From Macropodus opercularis (taxonomy: Eukaryota; Chordata; Actinopteri; Anabantiformes; Osphronemidae): 64,000 nt of DNA. The translations under genes were made by a program, and so were the position numbers. The notes beneath the pieces are model-generated. The model was given only the letters and a program-made list of their open reading frames with translations, searched no databases and was not told the origin of the DNA. Below are positions 21,841 through 33,400 of this stretch, one piece after another. Numbering within the stretch: position 1 is the stretch's first letter; every line of letters starts with the position of its first letter. The stretch covers positions 3,064,001 through 3,128,000 of the forward strand of contig CM061106.1 in the NCBI GenBank assembly GCA_030770545.1, written 5' to 3'.

Positions 21841-23690
21841 AGATTCCCCAATTAAGATCCACCGACCGCCAGTTCTCAAACTGTTTTCATTTCAAGGACC
21901 TCCAGTTTGATTTGCAACGTAGAACCTAACATTAGCCATTAGCTAACTTAGCCAACCATCCCATTTTCGAAGGGCTGAATACAGTTCGGAGTTTCTTTGT
22001 CAATTACTTGTTGGACAGACACCTAATTACCTAATCCCCACATTCCATTATTATGATAATGTCAAAAGAATTTCATTCTTACCTCTTAGGCGTGGCAGGG
22101 GCAAAATCCAACAGATGGTGCAGCAGTGACCAACGTACTTCTCTCACCCCAGCGAAATTACGAATTGGCGCCAAGACCCGCCCTCCAATCGTCTTCTTAT
22201 TCTATTTTTATCCAGTGGTTGACAACTTGTTGTTGTATTACCGCCACCGCTGGACTGGAGTATACCCACTGATTATTTTTCCTTTATACTATTAAATTAT
22301 TTTTAAAAGCCCTGTATTCTTTAAAAAAGATAACAAAACTTGTATTTGTTCAGGTCCTATCCCCTGACCAATCCGCTATCCTAACCTTAACCACTTAAGG
22401 TGAAAAGTCTAATCAATTGTGTGTCATGCAATGAGCTGCTTCGTAGGGCGGGTCTTGGCACTACCGGTCACGTCTCCTGCGCGTGCAACGTTCAGCTTCT
22501 TCCTCTTTTTCGGCGGTTACTGCGTGGAGTGCGGGTCAGAAATGGCTGGAGTTTGGAAGAAACAGCAAAGCTCTCTGTAAAGGATAACAACTACCGGTAA
22601 TAATAGTGGTAATAGTAATAACGGACACTTTTATCACACATGAGGTAGGATTCTTAGAGTAACGTCACCGCATTGCGAATGCCACATTCAAGGACCTACC
22701 ACTAGCTATGCTAACGTTACTTAGCTACACCTAGCTAATAGGCCTACTGTAAATGTTTGTCTACAGAACTCTAGTCTGGCTATCACCAGACCAAGTTCAA
22801 GAATCAAATCGCCGGCAGAGAGGGCAGGGTTTATCCAGAATAGCAGAACTCTATTCTTTACTAAAATAATTTCAACTCGCTTTATATATCTATGGTTACA
22901 AATCTCCTAGACTTCAGACTCTTCAGAAATGTCAAAACATACGAGAAATACACGTGCGTATTTGTTGAATTATTTGGCACAAAACATGTCTTAGTGACGT
23001 TGAAATTCTGGTATTCATTCAATGGTGATCATAAGCCGAGCTGTATTTGTTCTTAATCATTTATATTTCATGGTACTACATAATTAATAGTTTATTTATA
23101 AAAATATCAGGAGGTATAATTTACATGAGTTAGTAATACAAATAACTTGCATTGATCAATTGATCATCAATGATCAATACTTTTGGTACTTGTTAATAAT
23201 TATTTTGTAGTTTGCCTTAAGATTTTGAAATTGAAATTGTGGTACATAACAGTGCAGTAGCCAAGTATTAAAACAGCTCTATATTATTTCTGATACCAGT
23301 TATTGATATTATTGTTAAAATTACCATAGTCTCCCTGGTTCCCCCTGCTGTTCAGTAAACAGAGAATTTGCATTTTCGGGATATTCATTTTATCCAATTA
23401 GGAGAGAGAATTCAAGCAGGATGAAGAATAAACAAGTGAAAGTATAAGTGATAAAATAAGAGAAACTTTATCTATCGTAGGGGGAAATCAAAATGGTACA
23501 AAGAAATTAACAGAGAAAATTGGAAGATGAAAATTGACACTTTCTAAGAAATGTATTTCTGTTTACTAAAGAGCTGATTAGATGTAAACCTCTGTTACTG
23601 AATAAACGCTTCATCAGAATATAGAGTTTTACTTTTACAAAAAGTTCCACTGTATATTCCATCAACTTGGGTCTGTATTTATATAGTATT
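21841..23690. other. Intergenic, no gene seen
   Basis: A GC-richer patch near 22460-22560 has promoter-like composition, but no convincing exon follows it. The ttgttgtattaccgccaccg repeat end lies near 22232. The rest is AT-rich. Confidence 0.4.
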
Positions 23691-23700
23691 GGAGTGTCAC

Positions 23701-23789
23701 AATGACCAGACGAAAACCTGGAAAACGATGGAGAAGGACTGGTAATGAAGATGACCCAAATAAACGACCAAGACGGGCTGCACAATTGG
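23701..23789 (+). CDS. Possible small exon of an unknown gene
   Basis: ATG at 23701 opens a very basic segment (TRRKPGKRWRRTG, then NKRPRRAAQL) that runs to a good donor, GTGAGTAG, at 23790. A second open piece at about 24241-24332, between a TGTGTCAG acceptor and a GTGTCC donor, could be a following exon. The family is not recognised, and chance cannot be excluded. Confidence 0.2.
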
Positions 23790-24448
23790 TGAGTAGCCTG
23801 GCATAGTTGTGTTGCAGTAAATTTGCAGCAGATAGGATATTTAATGCCTTATTTTCCTCCCTGCAGCCGCCAGTGTTCATATGGAGACTGATCAGCAATA
23901 TTTAGGTAACTTATGAAATGTGTTGGTGTGTGTTTAATGTTCAAAAGCCACACCCAGTCCCATGTGCAGAGGAGAGAGAGATCCTGAACAGAATTAGTTC
24001 TGATTAAGAATCACAGGCCCTGTAAATAGATAGATTAGTAGATAGAATGCAGTCTACAGTTGGTCAAACCAAGCATGGCAAAATAGCTTTCTCTTATTCT
24101 TCTCTTTTTCTTATCTTTTAAGTTTCTTACACGGTTTCTCGGGTGAGAAATCTGAAAAATGTAATTTAAGCAAAATGATACTCTAATATTGATCTAGAAA
24201 AAAGGTGTGAACCACTGATGTGTCCTCTTGTCTGTGTCAGGAGGTAGCAGCAGCGGAACACAGCAGTGGGGGGTACCTCCTGGAGGAACACAAAACGCTG
24301 CACTTCAAGAGGAACACGCCCAACATCCAGGTGTCCAAGTAGGATGTACCGCACTCACTCTCGGACATCAAGTCTCTCACCACATGTCAGGTACACACAC
24401 CCTGTCTGTCTGTCTGTAATGATGTACAGTATATTTTTTCACTGAGCA

Positions 24449-25750
24449 GGGGTCTCATTTATAAAGCGTGCGTACGCACAAAAAAGGCCTTGAAACAGGC
24501 GTACGCCACTTTCGACGCATAAGTTGTGATTTATAAAAACAAACTTGACGGGATAATTTGCGCACCTGCACGCAAACTCAGACCCAACGTTTTGGAGACG
24601 GCGCAGTTTGGCGACACCGATGGTGAGCCGCAGTTAAATGTCTTTTTGGTCACTTTTAGGCAGAAAATCAAAGAAAATTAAACAGCTACAGAAAGATAAT
24701 ACAAATATAATTTCACTCACCAAGCATATCACTTGAAGCAAATATCCATCCATTCTTAAATGTCCGCGCCAGTGAACGCGTTGGGCAGTGAAACTGATGC
24801 ATAATATAGCCTGACGTAAAACCATAAATCTTCATTATGAGTAGTAATCATAAATAGGCTACAGTGCATGTTCACAATGACAGTCTGAATAAATAAATTA
24901 ATAATTTACTAAACTATATGTTTTACTTCTAATATTAAACATTTAGATTGAACCATTCTCATTGGAGTTAAACACTTAAAATAGGCATACATGAAATCAT
25001 TACATCGCCAGACAAGTTCCTTTAATCTTGGTCTGTAGAGAGAGAAATAATCTGTGAACATAGATTGAAATGCACATAATCTTAAAATAAATTCATAATG
25101 CGCATGTGTACACCATCAGAGTTTATCACAGGTTCGCCTTAAAGTCTGTGTAGAGAGAATGGTGTCGTCTTAGCCGACCCTAATTTAATAACTAATGAAC
25201 GTTGCGATGGAAGTGAATAAATCACAACTAACTTTAGCTAAAAAAAGCTAGACAAATAGCTAGATAATACCAAGTATTATCAATTTGTCTCTGTAAAGCT
25301 GCTTTGAAACAGCCTACACTGTTAAAAGCGCTATATAAATGAAGATGACTTGACTTGGCAAAAATTTTAATATTCAATAAATAGAAATATTTGTTGTGGA
25401 TGCAATGCTTTTGAACACTTTTCTTCTGGCATGCTGTGCTTTAACGTTTTAACTATAATTTCTTATCATGATAGCTGAATATCAAATGAATAGATGAATA
25501 ATTGTCTGAGAAAATAGCTTTTATTAATGTGACGCACATCCATATTTCATATTGACTAATGTTTTATAGGCTACCTACATGTTAGATGATCACGTGGATG
25601 AATAATCATATGCAAATGAATTGCAGATGAGGATATGCATAGTAAATCTAGGCATTGTAAGCTCCTTATATGGTTATTTCGGGGAGGAGACGCATATGCG
25701 CACAATCTTCCGCTGACTCTGGCTGACTGAGATTTATAAAGTGAATGTTG
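24449..25750. mobile_element. Possible Harbinger-like DNA element, degenerate
   Basis: The left end ggggtctcatttataaagcg followed by tgcgtacgcac is typical of a fish Harbinger-type terminus. A worn right end may be gagatttataaag near 25730. Between them lies AT-rich DNA with a LINE-type tail (aaagcgctatataaatg) near 25330. No transposase can be read. Confidence 0.35.
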
Positions 25751-25789
25751 CACATGTTCTGGCAAGTTGTAGAAGCATCAAGACACGTT

Positions 25790-27234
25790 TAACAGAAGGT
25801 TTGTTTTGACAGAACCAAGTTTTTAAAGAAACTCTGGGTTATTATGTGTAAATGAATACACAGGTTATTAAATATTGAAAAATAATACTGGAATTGTTTT
25901 AATGTTGTGTTTTTATTAAACAGACACAGAGAACGAGGCTGGTACTGAAAGGTGTGTAAATACTTGATGGGGAGATGGGGAATGAACAATGCTTTGTGGG
26001 AGAGAACTTCTGAAGAGCGTCGTGGTTTCATGGCTCCATGTGTCAACATTTCTAACCAGCGCTTCATGGACATATTCAGCTCATGTCACAGGTACCAGCT
26101 GCAGCATCTGTAGACAGATATAGATCCTGAAACACAGGAAAGAGACGATGACACACGGGAAACGTGGCTTCACTTGGCTGAGTTCTCCTCCGGTATGAAG
26201 GACACAGAAACTCACGCTGGTCCAAACCACAGCCTCCACTGCCCCCTACTGCTGAAGATAAAGCTCTGCCCTGGACCAAACTAGATGTTGCTCACATTAA
26301 GGCAAAAGTCATTCTGTCCACACTAATGAGACAAATGACACCAACTGCCATCACACACACATCCACACATGTGAGCACACGTCAGTGGAGCATCACACTG
26401 ACTCACTAAGAGCAGATCTAAGGTCAGTGGAGCATCACACTGACTCACTAAGAGCAGATCTAAGGTCAGTGGAGCATCACACTGACTCACTAAGAGCAGA
26501 TCTAAGGTCAGTGGAGCATCACACTGACTCACTAAGAGCAGATCTAAAGTCAGTGGAGCATCACACTGACTCACTAAGTGCAGATCTAAGGTCAGTGGGA
26601 CATTTCTGATCATGGTTCAGTCTCATCTAGTTTCATTCTGTCCACTCAGCCTTTCTGCTACTTTCCACTTAGTTCATTAGAGAATTTATGTTTAATTATG
26701 ATACAGTCAGCATCAAATCACATTTGAAGCATTAACATCACTCTGACACAGTTTAACCAACGTTTCTAAATTGTGTTTTGTTCCAGTTTTCATCTTGAGC
26801 AGCAGGGACTTCAGTCAAGTTCAGAGCAGAAGTGCAGCAGCTTCCTTCCAGCTCATCTGAACGTCTTGGACTGAAGCTCACACACCTGCACATGTTTAGC
26901 ATCAAGTCTGCTGACTCAGTAGATTTCACTGTCAATAAACTGCTGAGTCATCAGTTTAGTGACAAGTTCTTGTTGCTTTACTAATGACAGAATAACTGTT
27001 GTGACCAACAACATCTTGGAAACATCAGCTGACACAACAACAACAGTTGTCTTCATGATCACAACAAGCTTCTGGCTGATCTGATGCTGACTGTTCTCTC
27101 TGTCTCTGTCTTTCTGCCACAGCTTCACTGAGAAGGTTGGAGCTTTACAGGAAACACTGGAATCTCTGCTGTGACACTAACTGAGTTAACAAGACTGATG
27201 GAAGCAGCACAGACTGACTCCAACCTCTACTGAC
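25790..27234 (-). other. 3' region of NLR gene 2, with poly(A) signal
   Basis: On the minus strand this follows the stop of gene 2. It contains the conserved region shared with gene 1 (2545-3434) and gene 3 (55420-56138), the 42-base minisatellite, a probable 3' untranslated exon starting after TTTCAG near 26127, and AATAAA at 25912-25917. The similarity of all three copies suggests a genuine transcribed 3' end. Confidence 0.6.
26381..26601. repeat. 42-base minisatellite, about 5 copies
   Basis: Units start at 26381, 26423, 26465, 26507 and 26549, each beginning gtcagtggagcatcacactg. As 42 is divisible by 3, both strands show open 14-residue repeats that are not real proteins. Two copies remain at 55420-55503 in gene 3. 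Confidence 0.92.
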
Positions 27235-27401
27235 CTTAGAGTCACCAGTTGACAGTCTGGACCAGGTCACGAAGACGCTTCACTGATGAATCCTGCAGGT
27301 TGTTTCCATTCAGGTCCAGTTGTGTCAGATGTGATGGGTTGGACTTCAGAGCTGAGGCCAGAGAATCACAGCTGATCTCTGACAACCAGCAGCCACTCAA
27401 A
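27235..27401 (-). CDS. Terminal LRR exon of NLR gene 2
   Basis: A 167-base exon holds one full LRR and then SSVKRLRDLVQTVNW with TGA at 27244-27242. The GTCAGT donor follows seven bases later, so the next intron lies in the 3' untranslated region and should not trigger decay. Confidence 0.8.
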
Positions 27402-30400
27402 CTGAATAAAGAATCAAAGATGAAACAGTAGAAAACAAAGAGTCAGCTTGAAACCATTCAGTGTCTCATCGTATGTTTGGAGCTGAAGACGCTTCAGGAA
27501 GTAGAAGCTTAGAAACTAGAAGCTCCAAACAGCAGAACCAACAGGATGCAGGTTGAAAACAGTCCAATCAAACAGTAACAAAGACTCATTATTATTAATG
27601 ACAACAAGCTGCTGCTTCAGCTCAGACGTCGTGACTTCACCTCTTCAACTCTGCAGCTCCACCACTGGCTCCATCTGGACTCACTCATGTTGTGATGACA
27701 CATTGATCTGAGCTTCTACTAAAGATCCTCAAGTTCTCAAACAGAACTAATGAGTCCGACTCAGGTTCTGGACACGTGACTCATTAATAGAAACAAACAG
27801 AAAATGTTCTGTTTTATGGAACGACATCGTAACAGAAACATTTGATACTGAGGAAACATTTAATGGAGTCAAACTGATGGAACGAGTCAAACAAGCAGAT
27901 CCAGAACTTCTGATTACGGCATCTTGGGTTTGAATATTGAGTCAGAACCAACAATATGGAGCCTAAGAAAAGTGTTGGAGCATCAGCTACTAGTCACAGA
28001 TTTTATATTTTTTGACTGATGAAACATAATAAATAGAAAATAAATAAAATAATGAAACAATGATGGAATGAAACTAAAATGACAAACTGAGCGGACTAAA
28101 CCACAGTAGAAGAAACCAGACGTTACCATGGAGACCCTCAGTGTGGATCAGTAGAACATCAGCCTCATGTCTGCAGTTTAGCGTCAGCACAACATTCACA
28201 TCACATTAATCTACACAGAACTAAAACATGGAGTCTGACCTCAGAGTCTCCAGTCGACAGTGAGGACTCTCCAGAAAACCACACAGATGCTTCACTGATG
28301 AATCCTGCAGGTTGTTTTTACTCAGGTCCAGTTGAGTCAGATGTGACGGGTTGGACTTCAGAGCTGAGGCCAGAGAATCACAGCTGATCTCTGACAATCT
28401 GCATCGACTCAATCTGAATAAAGAACCAAAGATGAAACAGTAGAAAACAAAGAGTCAGCTTGAAACCATTTAGTGTCTCATTGTGTGTTTGGAGCTAAAG
28501 ATGCTTCGGGAAATAGAAGTTAAGAAACTAAAAATAAACAGTTACCGGACTAAACCATAGAAGAAGAAACCAGACGTTACCATGGAGACCCTCAGTGTGG
28601 ATCAGTAGAACATCAGCCTCATGTCTACAGTTTAGTGTCAGCACAACGTTCACATCACATTAATCTACACAGAACTAAAACATGGAGTCTGACCTCAGAG
28701 TCTCCAGTCGACAGTGAGGACTCTCCAGAAAACCACACAGATGCTTTACTGATGAATCCTGCAGCTTGTTTCCTCTCAGGTCCAGTTGAGTCAGATGTGA
28801 TGGGTTGGACATTAGAGCTGAGGCCAGAGAATCACAGCTGATCTCTGACAAACTGCAGTCACTCAATCTGAATAAAGAACCAAAAATTAAAGAGTAGAAA
28901 ACAAAGAAACAGCTTGAAACCATTCAGTGTCTCATTGTGTGTTTGGAGCTGAAGACGCTTCAGGAAGTAGAAGTTAAGAAACTAAAAACAAACAGTTACC
29001 GGACTAAACCATAGAAGAATAAACCAGACGTTACCATGGAGACCCTCAGTGTGGATCAGTAGAACATCAGCCTCATGTCTGCAGTTTAGCGTCAGCACAA
29101 CGTTCACATCACATTAATCTACACAGAACTAAAACATGGAGTCTGACCTCAGAGTCTCCAGTCGACAGTGAGGACTCTCCAGAAAACCACACAGATGCTT
29201 CACTGATGAATCCTGCAGCTTGTTGTTACTCAGGTCCAGTTGTGTCAGATGTGACGGGTTGGACTTCAGAGCTGAGGCCAGAGAATCACAGCTGATCTGT
29301 GACAACCTGCAGCAGCTCAATCTGAATAAAGAACCAAAGATGAAACAGTAGAAAACAAAGAGTCAGCTTGAAACCATTCAGTGTCTCATTGTGTGTTTGG
29401 AGATGAAGACACTTCAGGAAGTAGAACTTAAGAAACTAAAAATAAACAATGAAAAGACTAAACCACAGAAGAAGAAACCAGACTTTACCATGGAGACCCT
29501 CAGTGTGGATCAGTAGAACATCAGCCTCACGTCTTCAGTTTAGCGTCAGCACAACGTTCACATCACATTAATCTACACAGAACTAAAACATGGAGTCTGA
29601 CCTCAGAGTCTCCAGTCGACAGTGACGACTCTTCAGAAAACCACACAGATGCTTCACTGATGAATCCTGCAGGTTGTTTTCACTCAGGTCCAGTTGTGTC
29701 AGATGTGACGGGTTGGACTTCAGAGCTGAGGCCAGAGAATCACAGCTGACGTCTGACAACCAGCAGCAACTCAATCTGAATAAAGAACCAAAGATGAAAC
29801 AGTAGAAAACAAAGAGTCAGCTTGAAACCATTCAGTGTCTCATCGTGTAGATGAATCATTAATAACCAGTCAGATTTGTCCTGATCAGTGATGTTCACAT
29901 TTAAAAGCCCACAGACAAAGAAATGGTTCACTTCACATGGATCACAAGGGATTTTTGCCTGTTGTTTCCAGGTGGGAAGTGTTTTGGTTTGTGTTGGTTT
30001 GAGTTGTGTCTGGTTTCACCTCATTGGATCCTGTATTCAAATGGTTGGGACTGAAACATCTCTGCACTGGTCTGTAGCTGAATGTTTATTGACTTTAAGA
30101 GCTACTGGAGTCTCATTCTTCCAGTGTTATACTAAGTATTCAATGCTTCTCAGCCACTGCATCAGACAGTGGAGGCTCTGAGCAGCTCCTTCAGTGGAGA
30201 CTGATCCAGAGTCAGTGTAGGAAGGAGCGGTGCCACAGATCCTTCATCCACTGCTGTTAGACTCTACAACCAACCAGTCTAACAGCCACCGTGCAGATCA
30301 TCTGCTGTAGTTGATCTGGGACTTTATGTTCAGTGTCTGGTAGTTGGAACAGTCGTACATTTGTATAATGGATCTTGTTCTTTGCTCCACTTTCATCCTT

Positions 30401-33400
30401 TCACTTCTTGCTGATTGTTTGTAGCCGTGGTAACAGTTGAATTTCTCCACTGTGGGATCAGTAAAGAATGATCTTCTCTCATCTTCCATCCTTGGCTAAT
30501 GAGGCTGATTCTTCTTCCATCTCTTTGGTGTATTAGTCAAATGTGCTGCCGTTATATAAATATTATATATTATGCCTTCATATATTTTGTAATAACAGAT
30601 TCTAATTTGATTTATTTCCTGTCTGATTTGAAGAGAGAGGTGATAAACCAAATGTTAAATAACAGTGAGGCTGTAGCTCATCGTTTACACGTTGGACAAA
30701 TCCTGACCTGAGACTTTCCAGATGGCACTGTGGGCTCTCCAGTCCAGCCGAAAGCAGCTTCACTCCTGAATCCTGCAGCTTGTTGTAACTCAGGTCCAGT
30801 TCTCTCAGACTAGAGGACTGGGAGCTGAGAACTGAGGACAGAGCTTCAAGGCCTCTTTCTGAGATGTTACAGCGACTGAGCCTGAAAAACAGTCAGAGAC
30901 AGAGAGAAACCATCAGGAGTGTGGGTACTGGCTCAGAGAGGCCACTGCTTCCTGGACTATCAGTGACACATGGGACAGAAACCTGCTCACTGTTTCTCTG
31001 TGGACATCACTAAATAAAGGTGATGCTGTCTGCTCAGAGGTAGTAGCTTCATGCTGATGAGACAGACTTGACAGACTCCAGAGCAGCAGGAAAGGAGGTG
31101 GGGTGAGCTCCCTGTTGGCGAGCGAGAAACCACACCTAGAACCAGGGAGATGTGGTGCAGAGGCAGAAGCTACCAGAACTGGTGGAGAGGACCACTGGAC
31201 CTCCCAAGGTGCTGATGGTTGGAGTCTGTGCTGCTCAGTGTGATGCTGTGGTTTGCTGGGTATGAAGACAATATGGAGGTGGAGGACACCAACACATGGT
31301 GAAACATTTAACCAGTTCTTCTAGTTTCTATTCAGACAGTCCCTAGATGTTAATTCTGTCACTTTGTTGTGACTCCAGCCTGTTTCTTTCTCTGAGAGAG
31401 TCCTTCCTTCTACTCTGTTGTGTGAGTTTGGTCATGAAGGGGATTCAGCTTCAGAGGAGGAGTAACTGGAGAGAGAGGAGCGTCTGCCTCTCTGGATGAC
31501 ACTTCCCATCTGTCTCTGCTCCATCTGGGCGTCCACTCGCTTTGCCTGCCTCCTACTACGATCACTATTCTGCACACGTCCTGCATTTAAGTGGGTCAGA
31601 TCAGGGTCTTCTTGCCTGCTCTGTTCATCAGGCCGTGTTACTAATCACTGCTGTGTTCCATGTTTTGTGGAACAAACCTTAAAAAAACTGAATTGAACAT
31701 GTCTCTCGTGTATTTAATGTTTAAGGATAAACTATTGTTGAGCTTTTGTTTATGTGGATTGATTTACTCATTACTGGTCACAGCAGCTTTATTCTGTCAC
31801 ATTATGCTGCAGCCTACTGAGATCTGAGTCACGACTGGATGATGGATAGAAACCACTTTGACCTGCTTTATACCTGGAGCGTGACTGTGATTAGTAGTAG
31901 TATCATGTAGTGTGTTGTGTGTGATGCCAGGTGTTGATCCTACACCTGAGCAGGCCAGACCAGAACATCATCTGGTTCCTGCAGGCATCAGTCCAGATGT
32001 GTGATCTCTGTCAGGTTGAGACAGTCAATGCAAACACAGCAGCTGGATCAGTGATTAATGCTTCAATGCTTCGCTTTCTGTGTCACGTCTACATTTAACA
32101 GAGAGGAAACAGAGGCAGGGGTCAAAGGTCAGTGACCAGGTGCCTTGATCATCCTATTAGTTATTATTCAAGGTTCAGAAAGGAACCTCAGACTCAGTCA
32201 TTGACTGAACTACTGATGTTCACTCTCCTCTGCTGTTGCTGTTACTCTCAACTGTCTGGAATCTGTTTCCATGATTCCAGTGTGTTGTCTCACTTCAACA
32301 GGTTTTAGTTCTATTAACACACGTTAACGCTGTTAATGTGTCTAATGTGTAGATGGATCATTCAGCTCAGCTGCAGACGTCTCTGGCTGAGGACAACTCC
32401 AGGCTGTTGATACACATTTCAGTCATGTGAGGACTTACACAGCTTTGTTGGAGGCTTTGACGACTGGCAGCAGCCTCAGCAGAGCCTCCTCTGAACCAGA
32501 GTATTTCCTCAGGTCAAACACGTCCAGATCTTCTTGTGATGACAGTAAGATGAAGCCCAGAGCCGACCACTGAGCAGGAGACAGTTCATGTGTGGAGAGA
32601 CGTCCTGATCTCAGGTTCTGTTGGATCTGCTCCACTAGAGAACCATCATTCAGTTCATTCAGACAGTGGAACAGGTTGATGCTTCTCTCTGCAGACAGAT
32701 CCTCACTGAGCTTCTGCTTGATGTACTGGACTGTTTCCTGATTGGTCTGTGATCTACTTCCTGTCTGGGTCATCAGACCTTGTAGTAGAGTCTGATTGGT
32801 CTGCAGTGAAAGACCGAGGAGGAAACGGAGGAACAGGTCAAGGTGTCCATTTGGACTCTGTAAGGCCTGGTCCACAGCGTCCTGGTAGAACTGTTTTCGT
32901 TTACATTTGTCTTTAAATTCGTTAGATAACTTGAACGTTGATTGTTGTTGTGACAGCAGATTGACTCCAGAGTTGATGAAGGTCAGATGGACGTGAAGAG
33001 CAGCCAGAAACTCCTGAACACTCAGATGGACGAAGCAGAACACCTTGTCCTGGTACAGTCCTCTCTCCTCTCTGAAGATCTGTGTGAACACTCCTGAGTA
33101 AACTGAGGCTGCTCTGACATCGATGCCACACTCTGTCAGGTCTGACTCATAGAAGATCAGGTTTCCTTTCTGCAGCTGCTCTAAAGCCACTTTTCCCAGA
33201 GACTTAATCAGCTTCCGGCTTTTTTTATTCCAGTGTGGATCTGTCTCAGCTCCTCCATCGTACTTCATGTTCTTCAGTTTGATCTGAACCACCAGGAAGT
33301 GGATGTACATCTCAGTCAGGGTCTTGGGCAGCTCTCCTCCCTCTCTGGTTCTCAGCAGATCCTCCAGAACCGTAGCAGTGATCCAGCAGAAGACTGGGAT

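Noticed and set aside
26323..26613. ORFs on both strands with 14-residue repeats
   Set aside because: They are produced by the 42-base minisatellite, whose length is a multiple of three. There are no splice or start signals.
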